Origin: Streptomyces sp. NBC_01142
GTDB lineage: Bacteria > Actinomycetota > Actinomycetes > Streptomycetales > Streptomycetaceae
Length of the DNA stretch: 64,000 bases
Assembly: GCF_026341125.1 (NCBI RefSeq)
Contig: NZ_JAPEOR010000002.1
Location: 2,306,501 to 2,370,500 of the forward strand
Direction of reading: 5' to 3'
The position numbers were made by a program, and so were the translations under genes. The notes below the pieces were generated by a model, which saw only the letters and a program-made list of their open reading frames with translations, did no database searches and was not told the origin of the DNA. This document shows, piece after piece, positions 34,321-42,974 of this stretch (within the stretch, counting starts at the first letter, position 1; every line of letters starts with the position of its first letter).

Positions 34321-36618
34321 ATGGTGACGTGCCAGGAACTGCAGGATCTCAATCTCGGCAAACTGAACACCGCAGTCACTCAGTGGCAGCAGATGCTCAA
34401 CAAGCTGGTCACCCTCGCCGACGGGGGTGACGGCGGCATCAACGCCGCCGACCTGGAGCGCAAGGCCAACGCCGCGGACTGGAAGGGCGACAACGCCACC
34501 GTCACCAAGGCGTTCACCACGACGACGGCGCGCCAGTTCGACGACGTCGTCACCGAGGCCCGCAGCATCCACAAGATCCTTCAGGAAGCCCACACGAACC
34601 TCAAGAAGAACCAGGACGATCTGAAGACCACGATCGACAAGTGGTCCAAGAAGAACGTCTATATCGACGCCAAGGGCGGCGCGATGTACGCCGGACCGCC
34701 CCGCGAGGTCGAGGGCGGCCCCAAGGAGCAGCCGAGCCAGGAGGTCGTCGACACGGCCGCGGCCGAGGTCGGCAGGATCCTGGACGCGGCGAACGAGACC
34801 GACCGGATCGCCGCGCGAGCGCTGCGCAAGCATGCCCAGAGCACGTACGACTTCGACGAGAAGGGCTACACCGGCCTCAAGGACGCCGACGCGCAGCAGG
34901 GCATCGAGGACGCCGACGCGATGGTCAAGCTCGCCGGCAAGGGCGACGGGCTGACCGACACCGAGCTGAAGCACTTCAACGAGATCGCCAAGTACCACCG
35001 CGACAACCCCGCCTTCGCCGAGCGGTTCGCGACCAAGCTGGGCCCCGAGGGCACGCTCGAGTTCTGGCGCAGCCTCGCCGACCCGGGCCGGGGACGCACG
35101 CCGGACCCCGACGGCGATCGCGCGAAGCTCCTCGCCAAGGTGCAGGACAACCTGGGCATCACCCTCGCCAACGCCACACAGTCCCACACTCGTGACATGC
35201 AGGAGTGGAAGGACCGGATGATCGAACTGGGCGACGACCCGGTCAAGTCCCGGAGCGGCATCCCCAGCGCCCCGTACGGCTTCCAGGTTCTCGGCCCCCT
35301 GATGACCGAAGGCAAGTGGGACACGGCCTTCCTCAACAAGTACGGCGAGAAGCTGCTCGACTTCGAGCGCACGTCCGACGACCCGGTGCTGGGCGGCCCG
35401 GAACAGCTCTGGGAGAACCGCTTCAACCCGGCTCAGCTCTCCTACCCGCCCGGCGAGACCAAGCCGGACAGCGACCCGGTCGCCAACCTGATGGAGGCGC
35501 TCGGCCACAACCCGGAAGCCTCGCTGCAGTTCTTCAACGGCTCGTCCGGCAAGGGCGGCAAGGACGATCTGCCCGAGATGACCAACTGGGACTACCTGGT
35601 CAACAAGGACGGCGACGGCGCCCGCGCATGGCCGGCCGACGAGGACGGCAAGTCGACGGGGTACAAGTACCTCGGTCACGCACTGGAGTCGGGAACGCTC
35701 GGGTACGCGTACGACGACAAGTCCCCGTCCATCCCGCCGATGAACACCGAGGGGGAGAAGGCGGCACGGGACGAGCGCACCCTGCTCATGGACCGGGTCG
35801 TGGACCACTACAAGAGCGCCGACGTGATCGACAAGCAGGACGGGATCCGCGACAGCCTGGCGAACATGGCGGCGGGCCATATCGACAGCCTCAACTACTC
35901 CATGGGCGACTGGGGAGGCACGGGAGAGGCTTCGGGCAGGGACGGCATGTACGGCGCTGAGACGAGTCGCCTCCATGACTTCGGAGAAACGAGCAGCACG
36001 GGCTTCCTGCGCGCCCTGGCCTCCGACAAGGATTCGTACGAGACCGTTTCCACCGCCCAGCAGGTGTACGGCGCCAGTTCGATGGCCGCACAGGGCGACA
36101 ACCGCGACGACGCGATGAACGCGGGTCTGAAGAGCGTCAGGATGCACGGGCTTCTGGATGAGGCCCGCGCCGAGGCCATCGGCAAAGAGTTCGCCGATGA
36201 CAAGTCACAGAAGAATCTGGAACTCGAAAAGCAGGGTGAGTGGCGGAAGTTCGCCGCCGAGGCCGCGATAGGCGTCGGCGTCGGGGTAGCGACCGCCATG
36301 GTCGTCCCCACCGGTGGGGCAGCGCTGATCGCCGTCCCGATTGCCATCGAGACGATCGGGGGCGCCGCCAACACCCAGGTCTCCGTGAACACGCTGCAGT
36401 GGCTCAAGGACCATGAGTTCGAAAACCACGACGACGCCGTCGAGGGCATCGCAAAGGCCAAGTACGACGGAACCCGAAACGCGATGACACCCCTCCTGAA
36501 CTACGCAGAGGAACACGGGATAAAGGGCAAGGAATTCGAACCTTGGGCCGGCAAGGCTGAGAGCAACTACAACAACGGCGGCAAAATGGGCGACACCGAT
36601 GACGCCCGGGGATGGTGA
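34321..36618 (+). CDS. large WXG-like/DUF6571-type protein of the cassette
   Basis: 765 residues. Residues 1–110 form an ESX-like helical bundle (LGKLNTAVTQWQQMLNKLVTLADGG…DWKGDNATVTKAFTTTTARQFDDVVTEARSIHKILQEAHTNLKKNQDDLKTTIDKW), with DWKGDNA in the WXG-turn position. The large middle part is acidic and includes DPVANLMEALGHNPEASLQFF and TNWDYLV…ARAWPADEDGKSTGYKYLGHALESGT. I associate this with the DUF6571 group (moderate certainty). Near 640–685 a hydrophobic glycine-rich stretch (AAIGVGVGVATAMVVPTGGAALIAVPIAIETIGG) could insert into a membrane. There is no Sec signal. The fold resembles type VII-secreted or phage-minor-head-like proteins; its stop overlaps the upstream edge of the next gene. 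Confidence 0.78.
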   Translation: MVTCQELQDLNLGKLNTAVTQWQQMLNKLVTLADGGDGGINAADLERKANAADWKGDNATVTKAFTTTTARQFDDVVTEARSIHKILQEAHTNLKKNQDDLKTTIDKWSKKNVYIDAKGGAMYAGPPREVEGGPKEQPSQEVVDTAAAEVGRILDAANETDRIAARALRKHAQSTYDFDEKGYTGLKDADAQQGIEDADAMVKLAGKGDGLTDTELKHFNEIAKYHRDNPAFAERFATKLGPEGTLEFWRSLADPGRGRTPDPDGDRAKLLAKVQDNLGITLANATQSHTRDMQEWKDRMIELGDDPVKSRSGIPSAPYGFQVLGPLMTEGKWDTAFLNKYGEKLLDFERTSDDPVLGGPEQLWENRFNPAQLSYPPGETKPDSDPVANLMEALGHNPEASLQFFNGSSGKGGKDDLPEMTNWDYLVNKDGDGARAWPADEDGKSTGYKYLGHALESGTLGYAYDDKSPSIPPMNTEGEKAARDERTLLMDRVVDHYKSADVIDKQDGIRDSLANMAAGHIDSLNYSMGDWGGTGEASGRDGMYGAETSRLHDFGETSSTGFLRALASDKDSYETVSTAQQVYGASSMAAQGDNRDDAMNAGLKSVRMHGLLDEARAEAIGKEFADDKSQKNLELEKQGEWRKFAAEAAIGVGVGVATAMVVPTGGAALIAVPIAIETIGGAANTQVSVNTLQWLKDHEFENHDDAVEGIAKAKYDGTRNAMTPLLNYAEEHGIKGKEFEPWAGKAESNYNNGGKMGDTDDARGW

Positions 36619-36620
36619 CC

Positions 36621-37319
36621 ATGAAAAGGCATCTCACGCTGGCCGCCGCGACTGTCCTCCTCCTGGGCGCCGGCGCCTGCACCGCCGACAAGGACAAGGA
36701 AAAGGAAAGCCAGGCAGCCCCCGACGACTCCACCTGCAACGAGCTCCTGGGCGACGCCGGACTGAAATGGCTCGAGGACCGCACGGGAGGCAAGGCGCGC
36801 CTGAAGGTCGAGGACGACCTGAAGAGTGCGCGTTCACAGTTCTACCGGCAGGTGGAGAACTGGGGTCCGGAGGACACCGGAGTCCCCACATTCCAGAGGG
36901 CCACTGTCTGCTTGGCGCGGACGGACGTCACGGACATGCGAAAGCAGCTCGAAATCCGCTACGGGCCCTCCTACTCCTCCTTCGATACCGCTTTCGGTGA
37001 ACCTTCCACCACCGGCGAGAAGGCGATCGAGACGGTGGTCAACTCGGACGTCAAGCTCGTCCATGGGAAGGAAACCAGAGGGATGTTCAAAGGGAGGGTC
37101 CACTACCGCGTGTACGTGAAGTGCAAGATCCCCGGCACGCCCGCGAGGCAGGAGAACGAGATCCCGATCGAAGGGGAGCTGGCCGACACGCTCACCGGCG
37201 ACACCGGCGCCCGGGTCCATCTCACCCGTCTGCTGCACTCCGCCAAGGTGGTCGCGGACAGCTTCGACTGCGAGAACAAGCCGGTCGTCCCGGCACAGCC
37301 GCCCGCTTCGGTGAAGTAG
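36621..37319 (+). CDS. lipoprotein, third gene of the cassette
   Basis: 232 residues from ATG 36621, with GGGGATGG upstream; an ATG at 36612, overlapping the previous stop, would add three residues. The signal KRHLTLAAATVLLLGAGAC has lipobox GAGAC. The mature domain includes CNELLGDAGLKWLEDRTGGKARLKVEDDLKSARSQFYRQVENWGPE, VCLARTDVTDMRKQLEIRYGPSYSSFD and a C-terminal KCKIPGT…FDCENK, with four cysteines likely paired outside the cell. No family is recognised. Its coupling to the WXG-like pair suggests an envelope receptor or an immunity-type role (inference). A bidirectional hairpin terminator follows at once. Confidence 0.75.
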   Translation: MKRHLTLAAATVLLLGAGACTADKDKEKESQAAPDDSTCNELLGDAGLKWLEDRTGGKARLKVEDDLKSARSQFYRQVENWGPEDTGVPTFQRATVCLARTDVTDMRKQLEIRYGPSYSSFDTAFGEPSTTGEKAIETVVNSDVKLVHGKETRGMFKGRVHYRVYVKCKIPGTPARQENEIPIEGELADTLTGDTGARVHLTRLLHSAKVVADSFDCENKPVVPAQPPASVK

Positions 37320-37329
37320 CCGCCGCCCC

Positions 37330-37354
37330 GGCGGAGGGCCCTCAGCCCTCCGCC
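37330..37354. terminator. bidirectional terminator between convergent genes
   Basis: A perfect 10-bp stem GGCGGAGGGC (37330–37339)/GCCCTCCGCC (37345–37354) with a 5-nt loop. It starts 11 bp after the lipoprotein stop and overlaps the last codons of the convergent coiled-coil gene. Confidence 0.75.
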
Positions 37355-38232
37355 GCCGCGCGGCCCGTCAGCGTCGCCAGGCTGTTGCGGATGTGCTCCA
37401 TGTGCGCCTGCATCTCGTCGCGGGAGGCCTCGTGCTCCCGCAGCAGCCGTTCCGTCTCACGCTCCGTCCGCTCCTCGAGCACCCGGGTCTCGGCGATCAG
37501 TTCCGCGCCGCGCGCCTCCGCCTCCTCCTGGGCATGGCGGGCCTTCTCCGCCGACTCGGCGAAGCTGCGCTTGGCCTCCGCGAGGGCGGCCTCGGCATGC
37601 GCGATGAGTTCTGCGCGGCGTGCGTCCGACTCGGCCTCGCGGGAAGCCAGTTCACTGCCCACCGCCTCCCACTGCTCGGCCTGCTCGTTCCCCAGGTCGG
37701 CCAGCAGGCCCTCGGTGCGCCGGCGCATCTCCTTCAGCGCGGCCAGGGACTGTGTGCGCTGCTCCTTCACCTCGCGGCGTGCTTCGATACGCGACTCGTC
37801 GGCCGTTGCCTGCGCCGCGAGAAGGATCTGCTGGGCGCGCGCCTCGGCGTCCGCCCTGATCTCGTCGGCGTATGCGCGGGCGTCGTCGCGGACCTGCCGA
37901 GCCGCCGTCCCGGCCGTGTCGCGGAAGGACTGCGCCTCGTCCTGCGCGGCGGCCAGCAGCGCCTCGGCCTCCGCGATCGTCAGCGCCAGGACGTTCTGGG
38001 CGCGCTGGCCCAGGGTTTCGTACGTCTGCGGGGCGAGCGCCGAGACGACCTCGTGCAGCGAGGCAGCCTCCGCCTCCATCTCCCTGGCGAGGACGGTAAG
38101 ACGCGCGGCACGTTCCCAGGCGTCGTCGCGGTCCTGGGACAGGGCGGTGACGTACGCGTCGGTCTCCTCCACGCGGTAGCCACGGCCACGTACGGCGGTG
38201 AAGCCGTGGGGTGACACCGATGCAGCACTCAT
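37342..38232 (-). CDS. coiled-coil protein (Scy/FilP/cellulose-binding-like)
   Basis: 296 residues from ATG 38232, with GAGGGG 8 nt upstream. After a short N-terminal segment (FTAVRGRGYRVEETDAYVTALSQDRDDAWERAARL), which resembles the DivIVA N-terminal lipid-binding motif, almost all of residues 40–285 is continuous alpha-helical coiled coil rich in Ala, Glu and Arg. Related Streptomyces proteins are annotated cellulose-binding protein and belong to the DivIVA/Scy/FilP cytoskeletal group that organises the hyphal tip. A role in polar growth or as a structural filament is likely but not shown. It has no signal peptide or membrane helix. Monocistronic. Confidence 0.82.
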   Translation of the reverse strand: MSAASVSPHGFTAVRGRGYRVEETDAYVTALSQDRDDAWERAARLTVLAREMEAEAASLHEVVSALAPQTYETLGQRAQNVLALTIAEAEALLAAAQDEAQSFRDTAGTAARQVRDDARAYADEIRADAEARAQQILLAAQATADESRIEARREVKEQRTQSLAALKEMRRRTEGLLADLGNEQAEQWEAVGSELASREAESDARRAELIAHAEAALAEAKRSFAESAEKARHAQEEAEARGAELIAETRVLEERTERETERLLREHEASRDEMQAHMEHIRNSLATLTGRAAAEG

Positions 38233-38401
38233 CCTTCAAGCCCCTCTCCGACACAGAACGCGACTTCGCGCACATCCTGCTGGATCAAAGCGAAGCGGTC
38301 ATACCGCGACACTCCACCCATCTCTTTCGATCAAGGATGCGTCATGCGGCGTCAGAAGCGGCGCAAGAGCGGGAAGGGATCGAGAAAGGATCGACAAAGG
38401 G

Positions 38402-38440
38402 CCGGGGCGCCCGACCTGTCGTGCAGGTCGGACGCCCCGG
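38402..38440. terminator. strong hairpin downstream of the deaminase–SUKH-4 gene
   Basis: Arms 38402–38418 and 38424–38440 pair over 16 of 17 positions (one C/A mismatch) around loop TCGTG. It serves the minus-strand unit ending at 38524. The rest of the gap 38233–38523 contains only short imperfect repeats of a CAGTACGTCA-like motif. Confidence 0.75.
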
Positions 38441-38523
38441 TCATCCCTATGTCAGGACATCAGCGCTTCCGTACGTCGGTGCTTCAGTACAGCAGCACGT
38501 CAGTGCGTCAGTGGTTCAGTACG

Positions 38524-41229
38524 TCAGAGCAGTCCGTCCCACATCTGCTCCAGCAACACCGACCACCAGCTCTCCGGCGACGCCAGCGCCGCCGGGTCCA
38601 GCGCCGCGAGCTGCGCCTGGAAGTCGACCGTCCAGCGGCCGGCCTGCTCCGGGTTGAGGTTGAAGCGCAGCCGCCACATCCGGCCGAGCAGGGCCAGGCA
38701 GCGGACGAACTCCGGCAGCCCGCTGTTCACGAACTGCGGCGCCACCGGCTGACCACCCGGGCCCGACTCCACCGGCACCGCCACTATGTGCGCCGTGCCG
38801 TACTGGACGCAGATGGCCCGGCCGAAGTCGCTGCCGACCACCAGGTACGAGCCCGCGTCCGACGCCGGCTGCACCTGCCGCTGCGCCGCGAGTTCGGCCA
38901 GCGTCGGGACGACCGGCTGGGCCGGCTGGGCCCAGAAGAACGGGTTGAAGTCGCCCGGCAGACCCGCCCAGACCAGGGTGGCCGCCACGATCTCCGGCAC
39001 ACCCTGACGCGAGACGGCCCGCTGGTCGAACCGGCAGATGCCCTGCGGGCCGAAGGCGCCCACCAGTTCCTGCGCGATCGCCTCCGGGGAGATCGGCGGG
39101 GCCGGCGGTACCTGCGGCAGCGGGGCCCGTACCGGCGCGGGACGCGCCGGACCGTCCGCGACCTGGTGCAACTCACCCTGGTGCGCGAGCAGTTGCTGCA
39201 TGCCCTGCTGGCGGGAGGCATGGTCCCTGCCGTACGGCGCGATCGAGGTGATACGCGCCTGCGGCCAGGTCTCCCGGATCATCCGCGCGCAGTACGCACC
39301 GGGCAGCTCGCACGACTCCAGCTCCGTGTGGAGCTCGAGCACCTGCTGCGGCGGCACGTTCATGGCGCGCAGTTCATGCAGGATCTGCCACTCCGGGTGC
39401 GGAGTACCGGGCGCCGAACGGCGGATCAGCTGGGCCTCGGAACCGTCCGGCGCGCGGTAGCGCAGGACGGCCTGATAGCCGGGGCCGACGGTCGGCATGC
39501 CGATCGGCTGCTGCGGATAGCCGTACGCGGGCGGCGGGCCACCCTGCGGCGGGTGCGGCGCATGCGGTACGGGCCCGGGAGGGCCGGGCGGCTGCGGCGC
39601 GCCGGGGCCCATCTGGGCAGGACCGGCCAGCATCGTCGCCGCGTGATGCACGCCACCACCGGGCGGACCGGGCGGCGTCGGCGCACCGGGCGGACCGGGC
39701 GGCTGCGGAGCCCCAGGCGGACCGGGGGGCTGCGGCGCGCCGGGGCCCATCTGGGCAGGACCGGCCAGCATCGTCGCGGCGTGATGCACGCCACCACCGG
39801 GCGGACCGGGCGGCGTCGGCGCACCGGGCGGCTGTGGAGCCCCGGGCGGACCGGGGGGCGCACCGGGAGGGCCGGGCGGCTGCGGCGCACCCGGACCCAT
39901 CTGGGCAGGACCGGCCAGCATCGTCGCGGCATGGTGCACGCCACCACCGGGCGGACCGGGCGGCGTCGGCGCACCGGGCGGACCGGGCGGCTGCGGGCCC
40001 TCCGGGCCGAGATGGGGGACGAGCTGTGTCGGCAGGTAACCGCCCGCCGGAGCGCTGGGGGTCCCCCCGACGAAGGCAGGGGGAGCACCCGGACCCGACG
40101 GCGGCGGTGGCGTCGCACCCGGCCGCGCACCCGGAGTACCGGGGGCGCCGGGCGGCGGCGGAGTTGTCGGACCGCTGCCGCGCGAAGCACGCGGCGGCAG
40201 GACCGCCTTGCTCGTCGCCGCGTCCGCGATGTCACCGGCCGCCGTACCCGGGCCGGCAGGCGCGGAGGGCGGCGCCGACTGCGGCTGGGGCTGTGGCTGC
40301 TGAGGCTGCGACTGCGGGTCGAGCGCCGGCGCGACCGTCGTCCGCGGCAGCCCGCTGCCGCCCGACATCAGCGCGGTCGGCGCCTCCGCGCCCACGACCG
40401 GCGGCGGAGTGTCGTCGTCGGCCCCGGAGATCGGCGGCGCGAACACCGTGGCGGGCAGCGGTACGGACGCGTCGTCCGACCCGGCGGCACTGGTGTCCGT
40501 CCACGGAGTGACCCCACCCGATGTGGCGGGCACGCCCTCGGCGGCCGTCGGCTCGTAGTCGCCGCTGCCCCCGGCGGCGGGCCAAACGGACCCGCCCTGC
40601 GAGGCGTTGCCACCGGAGGACGCCCCGGCCTCGGGCCACGCCGGCCCGGGCGCGGAGGGACTCCCGCCCGCCTGCGAGGCGTTGCTGCCCGTGGAGGCAG
40701 TGGCCTGCAGCGCGTTACCACCGGAAGAGGAAGCGGAGGCGCCGGACGCGGCGGCCGGGGTCGACCAGTCGGCCCCCGAGGACGGCGCCCCGGCACCCGC
40801 GCCCGGAGCCGGAGCCGGAGCCGGAGGCGCAGGCGCAGTCCCCGACCGCCGGTCCGGGATGCCGATCTTGTCGGCCGCCTCCTGGAGCCACTCCGGCGGG
40901 CTCAACAGGAACGACGTCTGATTCAGGTCGATGCGCTGCGGCGGCTCCGGCGCATGCGCGGGCTCGTCCTGTATCCCGTACTCCTCCTCGTACCGGCGGA
41001 TCACCTCACCCACCGGCAGTCCGGGCCACAGCGTCGCCTCACCGCTGTCCCGGGCGATCACCAGCCGCTGCTGCCCGCCGTCCGAACGCGCACCGCCCTC
41101 GCGGTCCTCCGCCCACACCACAAAGCCCAGCTCGAACTCCCGTACCCGCACCTCACGGTGCTGGTACGCGGGCACATCGCCGTTGACCCACTCTTCCGCG
41201 CGCTCCTGCGCCTGCGCGAAGGTCACCAT
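38524..41229 (-). CDS. YrhB-like – Pro-rich – nucleotide/nucleic-acid deaminase – SUKH-4 fusion protein
   Basis: 901 residues from ATG 41229, with GAGGGG about 9 nt upstream, 7 bp after the preceding stop. Residues 1–90 resemble YrhB/Imm35 (FELGFVVWAEDREGGARSDG…LPVGEVIRRYEEEYG). Residues 95–585 are low-complexity Pro/Gly/Ala with three long repeats. Residues 590–690 form a deaminase-like fold with H611-P-E613 and C640-x6-C647 (SCELPGAYC) as putative zinc and catalytic residues. Residues 700–900 match SUKH-4 immunity proteins (VPEIVAATLVWAGLPGDFNPFFWAQPA…GSYLVVGSDFGRAICVQYGT). A toxin-type enzyme domain and immunity-type domains share one chain with no secretion signal. Likely cytosolic; substrate unknown (nucleotides, RNA or DNA). 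Confidence 0.85.
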   Translation of the reverse strand: MVTFAQAQERAEEWVNGDVPAYQHREVRVREFELGFVVWAEDREGGARSDGGQQRLVIARDSGEATLWPGLPVGEVIRRYEEEYGIQDEPAHAPEPPQRIDLNQTSFLLSPPEWLQEAADKIGIPDRRSGTAPAPPAPAPAPGAGAGAPSSGADWSTPAAASGASASSSGGNALQATASTGSNASQAGGSPSAPGPAWPEAGASSGGNASQGGSVWPAAGGSGDYEPTAAEGVPATSGGVTPWTDTSAAGSDDASVPLPATVFAPPISGADDDTPPPVVGAEAPTALMSGGSGLPRTTVAPALDPQSQPQQPQPQPQSAPPSAPAGPGTAAGDIADAATSKAVLPPRASRGSGPTTPPPPGAPGTPGARPGATPPPPSGPGAPPAFVGGTPSAPAGGYLPTQLVPHLGPEGPQPPGPPGAPTPPGPPGGGVHHAATMLAGPAQMGPGAPQPPGPPGAPPGPPGAPQPPGAPTPPGPPGGGVHHAATMLAGPAQMGPGAPQPPGPPGAPQPPGPPGAPTPPGPPGGGVHHAATMLAGPAQMGPGAPQPPGPPGPVPHAPHPPQGGPPPAYGYPQQPIGMPTVGPGYQAVLRYRAPDGSEAQLIRRSAPGTPHPEWQILHELRAMNVPPQQVLELHTELESCELPGAYCARMIRETWPQARITSIAPYGRDHASRQQGMQQLLAHQGELHQVADGPARPAPVRAPLPQVPPAPPISPEAIAQELVGAFGPQGICRFDQRAVSRQGVPEIVAATLVWAGLPGDFNPFFWAQPAQPVVPTLAELAAQRQVQPASDAGSYLVVGSDFGRAICVQYGTAHIVAVPVESGPGGQPVAPQFVNSGLPEFVRCLALLGRMWRLRFNLNPEQAGRWTVDFQAQLAALDPAALASPESWWSVLLEQMWDGLL
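39591..39995. repeat. three long imperfect repeats in the Pro-rich linker
   Basis: Units starting near 39591, 39730 and 39880 (spaced 139 and 150 bp) each encode GGGVHHAATMLAGPAQMGPG followed by PQPPGPPG segments, nearly identical in DNA. The recent duplications keep the frame; linker length probably varies between strains. Confidence 0.85.
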
Positions 41230-41236
41230 CGGACCG

Positions 41237-42220
41237 TCACCCCTCGTCCGAAATCGGTACGGCACGCGCGAAGCCGCCGTCCACCATCAGGTTCGCCACG
41301 GTCTCCAGCTCCGGCGGATTGCCCGCGAGGCGCTGCAGAAAACCGTCGAAGTCCTCGCCGCACGGCAGCAGCAGTCGCTCCACGCGCTCCTGCACGCTCC
41401 ACCCGTCCTGATCCCGCGCATCGTCGTACGCGCAGAACCACACCGAGCCGATGCCGGACCCCCTGACCTTCACCGCCAGAATCCCGCCCTGGACGAAGCC
41501 GACGGCCAGGTAGTCCTTGGTCAGATGGTCCCGCAAGCACTTGTTGACGTACACCAGGTCGTTGACCGCGGCCTCGTCCCGCACCGTGAAGAAGGGCTGG
41601 TCGACCAGGAGCCCGAGCTCGGCGTCGAGCGCCGCCCCGACCGGGGCGCAGCCGCCCGCCGCCTTCAGGAAGGAGCGGTAGGCACCGGGAAGGCGGTAGC
41701 CGAGATCCTCCTCCACTCCCAGCAGCTGGGTCTCGCTCACCGACACCACACCCTTCGGCAGACCGAAGTGAGCGGGCCGGGTCTCCTGCAGCGGGCGCGT
41801 GCCGCGCTTGCTCTGGTCCACCGGAGTCGTCGACAGGCCACCGTGGTGCCGCAGCAGTGCCTTCACCTCGACAGGAACCAGTTGCAGCCGACGCGTACCG
41901 CGCACGTGGTGCCAGGTCCAGCCGTGCGGCGTCGCGACTGCGGGGATCGTGTCCCACAGTTCATGGCCGTCGGCGGCGAGCGCCGCGTTCGCCGACACAT
42001 AGTCGGTGAGCCGCAGCTCGTCGACGCCGAAGCCCTCGGGGGGTTCGGCGATCTCCGCGGCGGCACGCGCGTACGGCGAGAAGTCCGGGTAGCCGTTTTC
42101 GTCCACGCGCACACCTCTGGGGTGGCGGGAGGCCCGGACCGGGTCCGGGAAGTTCACGACCTGCCCGGCATAAGCCGCATTCGGTGGCGCGGCTTGCTGC
42201 CCGAGCCGACCTGTCGTCAT
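41237..42220 (-). CDS. SMI1/KNR4 (SUKH-1) family protein
   Basis: 327 residues from ATG 42220, with GGGGG upstream. The N-terminal 120 residues include FPDPVRASRHPRGVRVDENGYPDFSPYARAAAEIAEPPEGFGVDELRLTDYVSAN, a segment shared by Streptomyces homologues and not clearly assigned. The C-terminal part is a SUKH domain: VSVSETQLLGVEEDLGYRLPGAYRSFLKAAGGCAPVG, then FFTVRDE and LAVGFVQGGILAVKV. SUKH proteins neutralise diverse toxin nucleases and deaminases by direct binding. The gene leads a two-gene operon with the deaminase–SUKH-4 fusion, 7 bp downstream. Divergent from the second deaminase/SUKH-3 unit. Confidence 0.88.
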   Translation of the reverse strand: MTTGRLGQQAAPPNAAYAGQVVNFPDPVRASRHPRGVRVDENGYPDFSPYARAAAEIAEPPEGFGVDELRLTDYVSANAALAADGHELWDTIPAVATPHGWTWHHVRGTRRLQLVPVEVKALLRHHGGLSTTPVDQSKRGTRPLQETRPAHFGLPKGVVSVSETQLLGVEEDLGYRLPGAYRSFLKAAGGCAPVGAALDAELGLLVDQPFFTVRDEAAVNDLVYVNKCLRDHLTKDYLAVGFVQGGILAVKVRGSGIGSVWFCAYDDARDQDGWSVQERVERLLLPCGEDFDGFLQRLAGNPPELETVANLMVDGGFARAVPISDEG

Positions 42221-42448
42221 GGCGGTTGCCCCCTGCTGCGTCTGGCTGGTTCAGCACAGCCTATGCGGTGCGGCAATAGGGGGAAGCTGCCCTCCGCTTT
42301 CGTAACGAACAGTCACACTCGAGTGACCTCTTAGTGATCCACTCACGACACGCGACACGTTTCAGTGCCCCCGCTTCCACACCACCCGTCCCATTTGGCA
42401 GGCTGTCCCCGCAACTCGGGGGAGTGCACGGGAGGGGACGACAGCACC
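42221..42448. promoter_or_regulatory. divergent promoter region of the two deaminase/SUKH units
   Basis: 228 bp between divergent starts. It contains the palindrome CACTCGAGTG followed by AGTGA and TCAC half-sites (about 42313–42350), and a CCCCG-CAACT-CGGGG hairpin near the plus-strand start. AGTGA…TCAC spacing recalls BldD sites, but this is only a resemblance. One regulator could control both units. Confidence 0.4.
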
Positions 42449-42964
42449 ATGCACACAGCGCAACCAAGCACGTCAGATATGTCAGGTGATCCACGCCTCA
42501 GTTGGAGCAGCACCGAGGCCGGCCGCGCGCCCGCGCTCAACCACCGCCGCGACGGCATCCTGCCCACCGTCGCGGCGGCACTCTCCGTACGCGGCGAGAC
42601 CCTCACGTGCACCGCGGGGAGGGCGGACCAGCCGCCCGTACTCCACCCACTCGTACAGGATTTCCTCGACACCCTCACCAGCGGCCAGCGCGAGCGCTTC
42701 ACCGGCCGCTGCCCCGAGGCGATCCTGCTCTCGCGTCACCTCACCGCCGCGGAGATGCTTCGCTCCAAACGGGCCCAGCGAAAACCGCTGGCCCAGAGCG
42801 AGGCGCGGCGCGCGCTCAAACAGGCGAAACTGACCGCACGCCGCATCCGGGAGGACGGCGACCCGCTGCACGGCAGCTACGCACCACCCTGCCGTTCCTG
42901 TACGGCGATGCTCGACCACTTCGGGGTACGCCCCGTCGACCCGACCGCACCCGAGAACGGCTGA
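42449..42964 (+). CDS. YwqJ-related putative deaminase
   Basis: 171 residues from ATG 42449, with GGGAGGGG upstream. The deaminase signature uses the YwqJ-type variant: C88-P-E90 (CxE replacing HxE) in GRCPEAILLSRHL, and P-C148-R-S-C151 in HGSYAPPCRSCTAMLDHFGV. The three Cys ligands and the Glu proton shuttle are all present, so catalysis is plausible. YwqJ deaminases are best known as toxin tips of polymorphic secretion systems, but here the domain is a free cytosolic protein without signal, leader or repeats. It is followed after 10 bp by a SUKH-3 gene, the usual immunity partner. Substrate unknown. Confidence 0.87.
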   Translation: MHTAQPSTSDMSGDPRLSWSSTEAGRAPALNHRRDGILPTVAAALSVRGETLTCTAGRADQPPVLHPLVQDFLDTLTSGQRERFTGRCPEAILLSRHLTAAEMLRSKRAQRKPLAQSEARRALKQAKLTARRIREDGDPLHGSYAPPCRSCTAMLDHFGVRPVDPTAPENG

Positions 42965-42974
42965 ACCCGCACCG

